A DNA stretch of 64,000 nt, from NCBI RefSeq assembly GCF_001713455.1, contig NZ_CP016464.1:1350001-1414000 (forward strand). The letters run 5' to 3'. Shown here piece by piece: positions 26,307 through 35,033 of this stretch. Numbering within the stretch: position 1 is the first letter of the stretch; every line of letters begins with the position of its first letter. The notes under the pieces are model-generated. The model worked only from the letters and a program-made list of their open reading frames with translations. It made no database searches and had not been told where the DNA came from. Source of the DNA: Bosea sp. RAC05 (GTDB lineage: Bacteria > Pseudomonadota > Alphaproteobacteria > Rhizobiales > Beijerinckiaceae). The position numbers and the translations under genes are program-made.

Positions 26307-27158
26307 GTGACGATCGCAGCGGTGGAGCGTGCGCTGAAGGTGCTGGAATCCCTATCGGGCGAGCCTGACGGGGTGGATCTCAGCATCCTGGCGAGCCGCC
26401 TCGATCTGCCTGTCAGCGCGACGCACCGACTTCTGGCGACGCTCGTCGAGCGCGGCTTCGTCAGCCAGGATGCCGCAACAGGCGCCTATGGCTTGTCCCT
26501 CAAGCTGGCGCAGCTCGCCTTCCGTGATTTGGACCTTCGCGGCCTTCCGGATGTCGGCCAGATCGTTCTCGACGCATTCGCACGGCGGACCCGCGAATAC
26601 TGCCGGCTTGCCGTGGTCGAAGACGAGGATCTCGTCTGGATCGCCCGTGCCCAGGGCGCCACGGCGGGACTGCGCTACGACCCGCCGATGGGGGCCGGGA
26701 TCGTGCTGCACGCGACTGCGACCGGGAAGGCCTGGCTCGCATCCCTGCCAGAGGCGGAGGCCCTTCGGATCGTCTGCTCGCGCGGGTTCGCGGCGAGCGA
26801 GCGCGCTGGCCCCAATGTCATCATGGATGTCGACATGCTGCGGAAGCATCTCGTGGAAACCCGCCGTCGAGGCTGGGCGCTCGCCGTCGAGGAGGGCGAG
26901 ATCGGCACAGTCGCGATGGCGGTAGTCTTTCGCGCCGGTCCCGCGGAGGATGCGCCCGTTGCCGGCACGCTCAGTGTCGCGGGCCCATCCTCGCGCATGA
27001 GCGAGCCGCGGCGCGAGGAGATGGCTTTGGCCCTGCAGGAGGCGGCCCGCGAGATGGCCGAGATCTGGCCGCTGCGGCGCCGGCAGATGCAGGTGCCGGC
27101 GAAGCCTGTCGCCAGACAGCAGGCCGACGCCGCCCATCCCGTGGGAACCAGCGCATGA
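26307..27158 (+). CDS. IclR family transcriptional regulator
   Basis: 283 residues from a GTG at 26307 with TCGGAGGG about 7 nt upstream; the longer frame from 26148 reads through the operator. The N-terminal winged helix is in ALKVLESLSGEPDGVDLSIL, with the recognition helix LPVSATHRLLATLVERGF. The C-terminal effector domain includes AGIVLHATATGKAWLA, a stretch typical of IclR. It overlaps the permease gene by 4 nt (ATGA at 27155), so regulator and transporter share one transcript. Likely ligand: the transported compound. Confidence 0.88.
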   Translation: MTIAAVERALKVLESLSGEPDGVDLSILASRLDLPVSATHRLLATLVERGFVSQDAATGAYGLSLKLAQLAFRDLDLRGLPDVGQIVLDAFARRTREYCRLAVVEDEDLVWIARAQGATAGLRYDPPMGAGIVLHATATGKAWLASLPEAEALRIVCSRGFAASERAGPNVIMDVDMLRKHLVETRRRGWALAVEEGEIGTVAMAVVFRAGPAEDAPVAGTLSVAGPSSRMSEPRREEMALALQEAAREMAEIWPLRRRQMQVPAKPVARQQADAAHPVGTSA

Positions 27159-27979
27159 CGAACGACGTCGCACCCGCCCCCACGGCGCGCGCAGCCGGCC
27201 ACGCCGATGCCGCCCCCGGCCGGCTGGCCACGCTGGCATCCGCCATCGCCTGGCCGCTGGCGAGCTTCGCCGTGCTGCTGCTCGCCTGGGAGTGGCTCGT
27301 CCCGTTGGCCGGCGTGCCTGAATACATCCTGCCCGTGCCGAGCGCTTTCTTCGAGCGGCTGTGGACCGATCGCGCCCTGATCTTCCAGCACACATTGGTC
27401 ACCGCCAACGAGATCGTGCTCGGCTTCCTGATGGCGGCGGTGATCTCGATCCCGCTCGGTTACATCATCGTTTCGGTCAGGCTGTTGGAGAAGGCGGTCT
27501 ATCCGGTGATCGTCTTCTTCCAGCTGGTGCCAAAAATCGCGATCGCGCCGCTCTTCGTCGTCTGGTTCGGTTTTGGCCTGTTTCCGAAGGTGCTGTTGAC
27601 CTTCCTGCTCTGCTTCTTCCCGACGCTGGTCGCCAGCATGACCGGCTTCCGCGCACTCGACGAGCGCGTGCTTTATCTGACCCGCTCGATGGGCGCGACG
27701 CGCTGGGACACCTTCCGCAAGGTGCGGGTGCCGGCCGCGCTCAACTACATCTTCTCCGGGCTCAAGGTCTCGGCCGTCTTCGCTGCCACGGGCGCGATCG
27801 TCGGCGAGTTCGTCGGCGCCAATTCGGGGCTCGGCTACCTTCTGCTGCGCGGCACGAGTTTCCTCGACATGCCGTTGATCTTCGCCTGCCTCGTTGCGCT
27901 CAGCCTCGTCGGCATCCTGTTCAGCTACCTCGTCGACGGGCTCGAGGTGCTGCTGATGCCTTGGCAGCGCAAGACCTGA
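27155..27979 (+). CDS. ABC transporter permease (SsuC/ThiX type)
   Basis: 274-residue inner-membrane permease with about six helices and the coupling loop LTRSMGATRWDTFRKVRVPAA. The stretch PEYILPVPSAFF near the N-terminus and KIAIAPLFVVWFGFG in the middle match SsuC-like permeases of nitrate, sulfonate, taurine and pyrimidine-precursor importers. A single permease gene is present, so the channel should be a homodimer. It is followed by its binding protein and ATPase. Confidence 0.88.
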   Translation: MTNDVAPAPTARAAGHADAAPGRLATLASAIAWPLASFAVLLLAWEWLVPLAGVPEYILPVPSAFFERLWTDRALIFQHTLVTANEIVLGFLMAAVISIPLGYIIVSVRLLEKAVYPVIVFFQLVPKIAIAPLFVVWFGFGLFPKVLLTFLLCFFPTLVASMTGFRALDERVLYLTRSMGATRWDTFRKVRVPAALNYIFSGLKVSAVFAATGAIVGEFVGANSGLGYLLLRGTSFLDMPLIFACLVALSLVGILFSYLVDGLEVLLMPWQRKT

Positions 27980-28035
27980 ACCACCGCAATCATCACAACC
28001 CGGGCTCAACCGGGACATCCGGGAGGATCACGACC

Positions 28036-29028
28036 ATGAACAGACGCACACTGATCGCCACCGTCGCCATGCTCGCGCTGGGCACGAGCCAGGGCTTCGC
28101 CCAGGCTGGCGGAAAGCCGATGAAGATCACCCTGAACTTCCTGGCGGCCGCGCCCAATGCCGGGTTCATGATGGCCAAGCAGATGGGGCTCTACGAGAAG
28201 GCGGGCATCAACCTCACCATCGAGGAAGGCAAGGGCTCCGGCACCACGGCGCAGATGGTCGCAACCGGCCAGGCCGATGTCGGCTTCGCCGACGCGCCGG
28301 CTGCGATGCAGCTGCGCAGCAAGGGGGCCCCGGTGAAGATCATTGCGCCCATCCTGCAGACCAACGGCTTCGCCATCATTTCGCTGGCAGAGAGCGGCAT
28401 CGCTACGCCGAAGGATCTCGCCGGCAAGAAGGTCGCCGTGCAGCCCGGCACGGCGCAGACGATCCTGCTCGAGGCCATCCTGGCGAGCAACCAGATCGAC
28501 AAGTCGAAGGTCGACGTGATCGCGATCGACCCCGCAGCCTTCGTCGGCGCGCTTCTCGAAAAGAAGGTCGATGCGATCCTGGGCGGCGCCGATTTCCACT
28601 CGATCCAGATCCGCGAGCGTGGCTTCAAGGTGACCGACATCTTCTACCGCGACGTTGGTGTGCCGACGGTCGGCCTTTCGATCATCGCCCGCGACGACCG
28701 GATCAAGGCCGATGCCGAGCTGTACAAGAAGTTCGTCGAGGCGAGCCTGCAGGGGTGGGATGCGGCGCGGAAGAACCCCGATGCCGCGGCCGACGCCGTC
28801 GTGGCGCAGTTCCCGGCGGTGAAGAAGGCGCAGGTGCTCGCCCAGTTCGACGTCGTCAACAAGCTGCTCTGCGCGCCGGGGGCGACGTCGCTCGGCAAAG
28901 TGCCTGAGAAGAACTGGACGGTCAGCTATGACCTGCTGACCCAGTTCCTCGGGCTGCCCAAGGACAAGCCGATCACCGACTACTACAGCACTGAACTGCT
29001 GCCGGCCTCGGGCCCGTCCTGCTCGTGA
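28036..29028 (+). CDS. ABC transporter substrate-binding protein (NMT1/THI5 type)
   Basis: 330-residue periplasmic binding protein from the ATG at 28036; longer frames are shadows of the permease. It has a Sec signal peptide (TLIATVAMLALGTSQGFAQA). The mature part has the NMT1/THI5 pattern: LNFLAAAPNAGFMMAKQMGL, then EGKGSGTTAQMVATGQADVG and KKVAVQPGTAQT. This family carries pyrimidine precursors, sulfonates, nitrate and aromatic acids, so the ligand cannot be fixed. The neighbouring SDR and DUF4286-like genes suggest an organic compound and not an inorganic ion. Confidence 0.85.
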   Translation: MNRRTLIATVAMLALGTSQGFAQAGGKPMKITLNFLAAAPNAGFMMAKQMGLYEKAGINLTIEEGKGSGTTAQMVATGQADVGFADAPAAMQLRSKGAPVKIIAPILQTNGFAIISLAESGIATPKDLAGKKVAVQPGTAQTILLEAILASNQIDKSKVDVIAIDPAAFVGALLEKKVDAILGGADFHSIQIRERGFKVTDIFYRDVGVPTVGLSIIARDDRIKADAELYKKFVEASLQGWDAARKNPDAAADAVVAQFPAVKKAQVLAQFDVVNKLLCAPGATSLGKVPEKNWTVSYDLLTQFLGLPKDKPITDYYSTELLPASGPSCS

Positions 29029-29035
29029 GGATGGC

Positions 29036-29821
29036 ATGACTGTCGCTGCCGGCACTGGCACGGCTGCGTCCATAACGGGGCGCGGCATCGTCAAGACCTT
29101 CGGCGGCTTTACAGCCGTCGATGGTCTGAACCTCGACATCAGGAGCGGTGAGTTCGTCAGCCTGATCGGACCGTCCGGCTGCGGCAAGAGCACCTTCATG
29201 TTGATGGCGGCAGGGCTGATCCCGGTGAGCGGCGGCGAACTGCTCGTCGACGGCAAGGTGCTAACCGCGCCGCTGACCGATATCGGCATCGTCTTCCAGG
29301 ACCATCTGTTGCTCGATTTCCGGACTGCGTTGGACAATGTGATGCTGCAGGCCGAGTTTCGAGGCCTGCCGATCGGCCCGGCCAAGACACGCGCGCTCGA
29401 ACTCTTCGCCAAACTTGGCATCAGTCACGCGGTGGACCGCTATCCCAAGCAGCTTTCAGGCGGGATGCGCCAACGCGTTTCGATTGCACGGGCTCTGATC
29501 CATGATCCGTCGGTTCTGATGATGGACGAGCCCTTCGGCGCGCTGGATGCGATCACCCGGACGCAGATCCGGCACGACCTCGAGATGCTCTGGCTGGAAA
29601 CGGGCAAGACCGTGGTCTTCATCACCCATTCGATTGAGGAAGCGATCGGACTGTCGGACCGTGTGCTGGTCATGTCGCCCACGCCCGGACGCGTGGTCGA
29701 CGAGATCGCCATCGACCTGCCGCGGCCCCGGCCGGCCCATCTCGGCGATTATCCCAGCTTCAATACCTATTCCGACCGCATACACGACGCGTTCCGGCGC
29801 TTTGGCGTCATCAAATACTAG
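29036..29821 (+). CDS. ABC transporter ATP-binding protein
   Basis: 261-residue ATPase for the preceding permease. Walker A is GPSGCGKST, the Q-loop is in IVFQDHLLLDF, the signature reads LSGGMRQR, Walker B VLMMDEPFGALD, and the switch His is in FITHSIEEA. The C-terminal part (RVVDEIAIDLPRPRPAHLGD) is typical of the SsuB/TauB/NrtD class. It begins 7 nt after the binding-protein gene. All catalytic residues are present. Confidence 0.92.
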   Translation: MTVAAGTGTAASITGRGIVKTFGGFTAVDGLNLDIRSGEFVSLIGPSGCGKSTFMLMAAGLIPVSGGELLVDGKVLTAPLTDIGIVFQDHLLLDFRTALDNVMLQAEFRGLPIGPAKTRALELFAKLGISHAVDRYPKQLSGGMRQRVSIARALIHDPSVLMMDEPFGALDAITRTQIRHDLEMLWLETGKTVVFITHSIEEAIGLSDRVLVMSPTPGRVVDEIAIDLPRPRPAHLGDYPSFNTYSDRIHDAFRRFGVIKY

Positions 29822-29834
29822 AGCGTTGGTGGCC

Positions 29835-30722
29835 ATGCGCATCGCCATCACCGGAGGAGCGGGGTTTCTCGGCCTTGCGTGCGGGCTGAGGCTCTCTGCC
29901 GACGGCCACCGGATCATGGCACTTGATCGAGGCGAGCATGTGCTTCCGGCAGGAATAGACTTTCGAAGTTGCGATATCGCAGATGATAATGATGTTGACT
30001 CGGCTTTTGCAGAATTCGAACCCGATGTCGTTATTCATTTTGCTGCGTTGCTGACCCTGGACTCCAAGGCTGATATCGTAGCGGCCACACGGGTCAATGC
30101 GCTGGGCACGGCTGTTGTTTTCTCCGCCGCGCAGACTTGCGGCGCGCGACGCGTTGTTTATGCGAGCTCCGTTGCGGCCTTAGGCGATGCCGACACCCGT
30201 GCGGGCGACGCGACCACGCCGCGTCCGGCCAGCGTCTATGGCGCGACGAAGGCATTCTGCGAGCATCTCGCTCGCGCTTGCGTCGCCGATACGCCCGAGA
30301 TGACGCTGATTGGGCTTCGCTACGGCTCCGTCTATGGCCCGGGACGTGCGCGCGGATGGCGGGCGATCCAGACCTTGGTCGAACAGGCGGTCAGTGGGGT
30401 GCCGCGCCTCTTCTACCCGGATTTTCCTCAACCGATTGATTGGACGTGGATAGGAGACGCTGCTGAGGTCGCGGCGCGTGCCGTCACGGCTCCACTCTCT
30501 GGTCACCACGTCTTCAATGTCGTTGGCGACAAGCGGTTCATGAGAGAAGCGGCGGACCATCTGAAGCAGCGATATCCTTCACTGACGACGATCCCTCAAA
30601 GTGCACAGACACCACCGTCAGCTTGGGATTTCGCGAACGATGGATTGGAAGCGGCACTGGGTTACACGCCTCATACAAAGATGGAGGGCGGTATCGATCA
30701 AATGATCGACGGCCTCGTCTAG
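29835..30722 (+). CDS. NAD-dependent epimerase/dehydratase family protein, low GC
   Basis: 295-residue extended SDR from the ATG at 29835. The N-terminus reads IAITGGAGFLG (NAD motif), and SVYGATK supplies the active-site Tyr and Lys; the Ser/Thr position is in YASSVAALG. This family acts on nucleotide sugars, uronates or related hydroxy acids; the branch cannot be fixed by eye. Base use differs from its neighbours: positions 29941-30000 hold 26 G/C of 60 (43%). It follows the ATPase by 13 nt and so could be part of the operon, but the composition suggests it arrived separately. Convergent with the deaminase-like gene. Confidence 0.82.
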   Translation: MRIAITGGAGFLGLACGLRLSADGHRIMALDRGEHVLPAGIDFRSCDIADDNDVDSAFAEFEPDVVIHFAALLTLDSKADIVAATRVNALGTAVVFSAAQTCGARRVVYASSVAALGDADTRAGDATTPRPASVYGATKAFCEHLARACVADTPEMTLIGLRYGSVYGPGRARGWRAIQTLVEQAVSGVPRLFYPDFPQPIDWTWIGDAAEVAARAVTAPLSGHHVFNVVGDKRFMREAADHLKQRYPSLTTIPQSAQTPPSAWDFANDGLEAALGYTPHTKMEGGIDQMIDGLV

Positions 30723-30757
30723 GCCGTCGACTCATTGCCATGGCGCGAAGCACAACC

Positions 30758-31699
30758 TCAGGACATGCCGTCCGTGCCGGCTCCACAAACCAGGGCGCAG
30801 ACCCGGGACCCCGGCGCGATGGTCACCCGTCCCGAGTTCAGCGCGGCGAGGGCCGCCGCGCCCGAAAGATCGGCGCCGATGCCAAACTCGAACCAGAGCT
30901 GGCGGGCCGCACTTTCCATCTCTTCGTCGCTGACCAGGATGATCTCATCCACCTTGTCGCGCACGACCTCGAAGATCGCCTGGTCCGTCTGTCGGCACGA
31001 CATCGTCGCGACGCGCGTTTCCAGCCGGTCCAGCGCCACCAGCCTGCCGGCCTGGATGCAGGCATGCAAAGTCGGCGATCCGACCGGTTCGATGCCGATG
31101 ATGCGCGTTGCGGGCCGTCTGGCCTTCACCGCCGTCGAGAGGCCGCTGATGAGTCCGCCGCCGCCGATGGCGACCAGAATGACGTCGACATCCGGCATGT
31201 CGTCGAGAACGTCGAGGCCGAGCGTGCCTTGCCCGGCCACGACGACCGGGTCGCTGAACGGATGCGCATAGGTCGCGCCGGTCTTTTCGGCAAACGCCAG
31301 GGCGGCCGCATTGGCGTCGTCCCAGACAGCGCCGACGATCTCGACGGATGCGCCCCATTGCTTCAGCTTCGCCACCTTGTCGGGAACGACGTTCGACGGC
31401 AGGAAGATCTGTGCCCGGGCGCCGAGAACATGCGCCGAGCGGGCGATGGCGAGCCCGTGATTGCCGCCCGAGGCGGTGACGATGCCGCGGTCCCGCTGGC
31501 CTTCGCTCAGGGTCATCAGGCGGTTCATCGCGCCGCGCGCCTTGAACGACCCGGCCGCCTGCAGCAGCTCGAGCTTCAGGGTCACCGACATGCCGCCCGC
31601 GCCACCGTCCTTGAGCTGCGTGTAAGCCAGCGTCGGCGTCTTGCGGATATGGGGTGCGATCCGCAGGCGTGCGGCTTCGATGTCGGCCAGGTCGATCAC
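30758..31699 (-). CDS. Threonine dehydratase-like PLP enzyme (EutB-like by context)
   Basis: 313-residue fold-type II PLP enzyme. The Lys that binds PLP is in LQAAGSFKARGA, the phosphate-binding and substrate loop is ASGGNHG, and GGGGLISG is the glycine-rich phosphate site, so the enzyme looks active. Family members are threonine/serine ammonia-lyases and the hydroxyectoine dehydratase EutB. No C-terminal ACT domain is present, so it is catabolic in type. It overlaps the DoeB-like gene by 4 nt. With that gene and the polar amino-acid transporter, an ectoine-type locus is a reasonable guess, but not proven. Confidence 0.8.
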   Translation of the reverse strand: MIDLADIEAARLRIAPHIRKTPTLAYTQLKDGGAGGMSVTLKLELLQAAGSFKARGAMNRLMTLSEGQRDRGIVTASGGNHGLAIARSAHVLGARAQIFLPSNVVPDKVAKLKQWGASVEIVGAVWDDANAAALAFAEKTGATYAHPFSDPVVVAGQGTLGLDVLDDMPDVDVILVAIGGGGLISGLSTAVKARRPATRIIGIEPVGSPTLHACIQAGRLVALDRLETRVATMSCRQTDQAIFEVVRDKVDEIILVSDEEMESAARQLWFEFGIGADLSGAAALAALNSGRVTIAPGSRVCALVCGAGTDGMS

Positions 31700-32736
31700 G
31701 ACAGGGCTCCTCGATAGGGAGCTGCCACGATCAGGCAGCAGTTGCCCGGCCTGACCCGGCCGGGCTGCCGACGACCGTAGAGGATGCCGTCAGCGGCATA
31801 GTGCAGCAGATCGGGAGGGCGGGTCGGATCCCAGGTGCAATGGATGCGGCCAGCCGGCTGGCCGGCGCTGACTTTGTCCCCGTTGGCATGGAAGGGTTCG
31901 AAAACGCCGTCCGCGGAGGCATAGACATAGGCCGCCGTGCCAGGCAGCTCGAGGACAACGCCGTCACCGCGCCGCGGCTCCGGCGCGTCGCGCGAGACGA
32001 TCCCGAGATGATCGAGCACATTGGCGACCCCGCGCCGGCAGACCCGCAAGGCATCGAGTGAGACCGTGCCGCCACCAGCCATCTCGGTGCCGACCGTGAC
32101 GAGCCCCGCACGGCATGCGGTGGCCGTCGCGGTTCGGGGTTCGCCGAGATTGCTGATCACCACGGTCATGGGCGCGTCGAACGCCTGCACCGCTGCGACA
32201 TTGCGCTTGTGCAGCGCCGGGTCGTCGGTCGGCTCGACGATCGCGCTGGGGATGATGTCGAGCGAGGATCCACCGGAATGCAGATCGAGGAAGGCGTCGC
32301 CGAGCGGCAGGATATGGTCGCTGACGAAGGCCGAGATCTGCTGGGTGATGGTGCCGCGCGGATCGCCCGGGAAGGTGCGGTTGAAATTCAGCCCATCGAT
32401 CGGCGAGGTGCGCTTACCGGCGATGACGGCATGAACGTTGTTGGCCGGCATCAGGATCAGCCGGCCCTGGACACGACCGGGATCGAGATCGCGGATCATG
32501 TCGCAGATGGTGATCGGGCCCTCATACTCGTCGCCATGATTGCCACCTTCGAGGATGGCGGTCGGACCCGAGCCGTTCTTGATGACAGCGATGGGAACAC
32601 GCGTCGCGCCCCAGGCGTCGTCGTCGGGCGAATGGGGGATCATCAGGAAGCCGGTTTGCTTGCCCTCGCGCTCCGGATCCACCGTCAGGAAGGCGCTGGA
32701 GGGTCGCGGCGTGGGCTTTGGGCGTGTGGGGCTCAT
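31696..32736 (-). CDS. Succinylglutamate desuccinylase/aspartoacylase family deacylase (DoeB-like)
   Basis: 346-residue zinc-dependent amidohydrolase-type deacylase. The metal ligands are visible: His and Glu in GGNHGDEYEG and the second His in LDLHSGG. The family also shows KRTSPIDGLNFNRTFPG and TEMAGGGTVS. The overall pattern resembles DoeB/EutE, the N-acetyl-diaminobutyrate deacetylase of ectoine breakdown. The C-terminal third is a beta-rich domain (GTAAYVYASADGVFEPF), also typical. It overlaps the dehydratase-like gene by 4 nt and sits 106 nt after the binding-protein gene, separated by a hairpin. Ectoine itself is inferred. Confidence 0.78.
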   Translation of the reverse strand: MSPTRPKPTPRPSSAFLTVDPEREGKQTGFLMIPHSPDDDAWGATRVPIAVIKNGSGPTAILEGGNHGDEYEGPITICDMIRDLDPGRVQGRLILMPANNVHAVIAGKRTSPIDGLNFNRTFPGDPRGTITQQISAFVSDHILPLGDAFLDLHSGGSSLDIIPSAIVEPTDDPALHKRNVAAVQAFDAPMTVVISNLGEPRTATATACRAGLVTVGTEMAGGGTVSLDALRVCRRGVANVLDHLGIVSRDAPEPRRGDGVVLELPGTAAYVYASADGVFEPFHANGDKVSAGQPAGRIHCTWDPTRPPDLLHYAADGILYGRRQPGRVRPGNCCLIVAAPYRGALS

Positions 32737-32805
32737 GGCGGGCTCGCGGGCATGACAAAGGGTACGGAGCCGGGACTCCGGTCACCTGTGTTCGAAAGGG
32801 AGAAA

Positions 32806-32827
32806 GCCGGGCGCTTTCGCGCCCGGC
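32806..32827 (-). terminator. GC hairpin with GAAA tetraloop
   Basis: On the minus strand a perfect 9-bp stem (32827-32819 with 32814-32806) closes a GAAA tetraloop and is followed by TTTCTCCC. It lies 16 nt after the binding-protein stop and before the DoeB-like gene. A partial terminator or RNA-stabilising element that raises binding-protein levels relative to the enzymes is likely. Compare 21145-21170. Confidence 0.65.
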
Positions 32828-32842
32828 CGGCGTTGGTTCAAT

Positions 32843-33625
32843 TCAAAGCGTCGGCAGCGGATCCATCGGCATGTCCAGGTATTTCCGGTGCAGGCGGTCG
32901 AGCTCGCCGTTCATCGTGTTGAAGAAGATGAAGCCGTCGAGCCAGCGCACGAGGTTATGCTGGTCCATCTGCACGCCCATATGGGCCGGGCTGCGTCGGA
33001 TGGTGAACTTGCGCTCAAACTCCTTGCCCGGGTTCTGCTTGGCGAGCGCCTGCGCGACGATGCTGTTGGTGGCGAGAAGATCGGCCTGGCCGGTGATGTA
33101 GGCGGCTGCGGCGGTCGCGTCGTCCTCGGTGCGCATCAGGTTCGCTTTCGGCGCGGAAGCGCTGATCGCCAGTTCCTGGGTCGTGCCCTTGGCGGCGGCA
33201 ATCCGGGCCGAGCCGATCGTCTCCGGGCTGCTGACGGTCGAGGACTTCGCCCCATAAACGGCCAGGAACGTGTTGGCATAGGGCGCGGTGAACTGGATCT
33301 GCTTGGCCCGTTCCGGCGTCAGCCCCATCACCGAGATCACGATATCGACCTTGTCTGTGAGCAGGAACGGGATGCGGTTGGCGCCTGTGATCTGCTGCAT
33401 CTCGAGCTTCACGCCGAGGCCCTTTGCCACCATCTCGGCCATCTCGATGTCGAAGCCGATCGCCTTGCGGTTCGCGTCCTGCGAGCCGAAGGGCGGTGCG
33501 TCGAGCGGCACACCGATGCGGACGACACCCTTGGACAGGATGTCCTGGAGCTTGTCGGCTCGGGCTTCCGCGGAGCCGACGACGGCGATGGCCAGCGCGG
33601 CCAGGCCCGTGAAGAATGAACGCAT
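32843..33625 (-). CDS. Polar amino-acid ABC transporter substrate-binding protein
   Basis: 260-residue periplasmic binding protein of the SBP_bac_3 family (glutamine, arginine, ectoine). The signal peptide is MRSFFTGLAALAIAVVGSAE with cleavage near ARA. The mature part begins VVRIGVPLDAPPFGSQDANR, then GFDIEMAEMVAKGLGVKLE and DIVISVMGLTPERAKQIQF, the family core. A C-terminal lobe with YITGQADLLATNS completes the fold. It delivers ligand to the two permeases encoded upstream. The neighbouring enzymes suggest an ectoine-like or diamino-acid ligand; plain polar amino acids remain possible. Confidence 0.86.
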   Translation of the reverse strand: MRSFFTGLAALAIAVVGSAEARADKLQDILSKGVVRIGVPLDAPPFGSQDANRKAIGFDIEMAEMVAKGLGVKLEMQQITGANRIPFLLTDKVDIVISVMGLTPERAKQIQFTAPYANTFLAVYGAKSSTVSSPETIGSARIAAAKGTTQELAISASAPKANLMRTEDDATAAAAYITGQADLLATNSIVAQALAKQNPGKEFERKFTIRRSPAHMGVQMDQHNLVRWLDGFIFFNTMNGELDRLHRKYLDMPMDPLPTL

Positions 33626-33664
33626 GTTTGTCTCCCCTCGTTGAGCAGCAGGTTGGTGGCTTCC

Positions 33665-34396
33665 TCAGTGCAGGACCGCACTGAGGAAGGTCTGCAGTTC
33701 CGGCGTCTTGGGCTCGGCGAGCACCGCCGCAGCCTGACCCTCTTCGTGAATTCGGCCTTCATGCATGAAGACGACGCGCGAGCCGAAACGACGCGCGAAG
33801 CCCATCTCGTGGGTGACGAGGATCATGGTCATGCCCTCTTGCGCCACGGATTCGAGCACCTTCAGAACCTCCCCGGTCAGCTCGGGGTCGAGCGCGGAGG
33901 TGACCTCGTCGAACAGCATGAGCTTGGGCCGCATCGCCAGCGACCGGGCGATCGCGACACGTTGTTGCTGGCCGCCAGAGAGCTGCGCGGGGAAGGCGTC
34001 GAGCTTGTCCTCGAGGCCGACGCGCCGCAACACTTCACGCGCGAGCTCACGGGCTTCCTCGGGCGGCTGCTTCTTCACCACGCGCGGCGCCAGGGTGATG
34101 TTCTCGCTGACGGACAGATGCGGGAACAGGTTGAAGCTCTGGAAGACGATGCCGACCTCCTGCCGGAGCTTGCGCAGGTTGGTTTTGGGATCGTTGACCC
34201 GCACCCCGTCGACGCTGATGGTTCCGGCCTGGATCGGCTCCAGCCCGTTGATGCAGCGCAGCAGCGTGCTCTTGCCCGAGCCCGAGCGCCCGATGACCGC
34301 CACGACCTCGCCCTTGGCGATGTCGAGCGAGACATCCTTGAGCACGGGCACTGCACCGTAACTCTTGTTGATCCCCTGGATTTCAACGAGCGACAT
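33665..34396 (-). CDS. Polar amino-acid ABC transporter ATP-binding protein (GlnQ type)
   Basis: 243-residue ATPase. Walker A is GRSGSGKST, the Q-loop is in GIVFQSFNLFPH, the signature is LSGGQQQR, Walker B is LMLFDEVTSALD and the switch His is in VTHEMGFAR. The MxxSTLLRCINGLEP stretch after Walker A is characteristic of GlnQ/HisP. It overlaps the downstream end of the permease gene by 14 nt at its start, so the operon is tightly coupled. All catalytic residues are present. Confidence 0.92.
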   Translation of the reverse strand: MSLVEIQGINKSYGAVPVLKDVSLDIAKGEVVAVIGRSGSGKSTLLRCINGLEPIQAGTISVDGVRVNDPKTNLRKLRQEVGIVFQSFNLFPHLSVSENITLAPRVVKKQPPEEARELAREVLRRVGLEDKLDAFPAQLSGGQQQRVAIARSLAMRPKLMLFDEVTSALDPELTGEVLKVLESVAQEGMTMILVTHEMGFARRFGSRVVFMHEGRIHEEGQAAAVLAEPKTPELQTFLSAVLH

Positions 34397-35033
34397 CGAG
34401 CCTCCGCTCGAGCGAGCGGCTCCATTGGGTCAGAGGGAAGCAGAGGGCGAAATAGATGCAGGCGACGGTGATGAAGACCGCAAAGGGTTGATAGGTGCCG
34501 GCCGCGGTGAGCTGGCCTTCACGCGTCAGCTCGACCAGCCCGATCGTCGCAGCCAGCGAGGTGTTCTTGATGAGCTGGACCAGGAAACCGACCGTCGGCG
34601 GGATGGCGATCCGGATCGATTGGGGCACGATCACGTAGCGCAGCTGCTGGGCCGTCGACAGGCCGAGTGAGGCGCCTGCCTCCCATTGCGTCCTGGCGAT
34701 CGAGACCAGCGCACCGCGCCAGATCTCGCCCAGGAAGGCGCTGCCATAGATCGAGAAGGCGACGGCCGCGGCGAGCCAGGGGTTCACCGAGATCCCGATC
34801 AGCGGCAGGCCGAAAAAGATCAGGAAGAGCCAGACCAGCAGCGGCGTGCCCTGCACGATCCAGATATAGGTCGCGACCAGCCAGCGCAGCGGCGCGATCG
34901 GCGAGATGCGGGCGATGGCGAGGATCAAGCCGAGCAGGGCCGAGCCGGCGAAGGCCGTTGCGGTCAGGGCCAGCGTCCAGCGGGCCGCAGCGACCAGATA
35001 CATCACGTCGATGTAGGAGAAGGTCCGGATCAT
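34383..35033 (-). CDS. Polar amino-acid ABC transporter permease (first of two)
   Basis: 216-residue permease of the HisM/GlnP family with about five helices. The conserved coupling loop is WEAGASLGLSTAQQLRYVIVPQ. The stretch WIVQGTPLLVWLFLIFFGLP is a standard family segment. It overlaps the other permease gene by 4 nt (ATGA) and the ATPase gene by 14 nt. With the second permease it should form a heterodimer, as in histidine and ectoine importers. Confidence 0.88.
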   Translation of the reverse strand: MIRTFSYIDVMYLVAAARWTLALTATAFAGSALLGLILAIARISPIAPLRWLVATYIWIVQGTPLLVWLFLIFFGLPLIGISVNPWLAAAVAFSIYGSAFLGEIWRGALVSIARTQWEAGASLGLSTAQQLRYVIVPQSIRIAIPPTVGFLVQLIKNTSLAATIGLVELTREGQLTAAGTYQPFAVFITVACIYFALCFPLTQWSRSLERRLDVAR

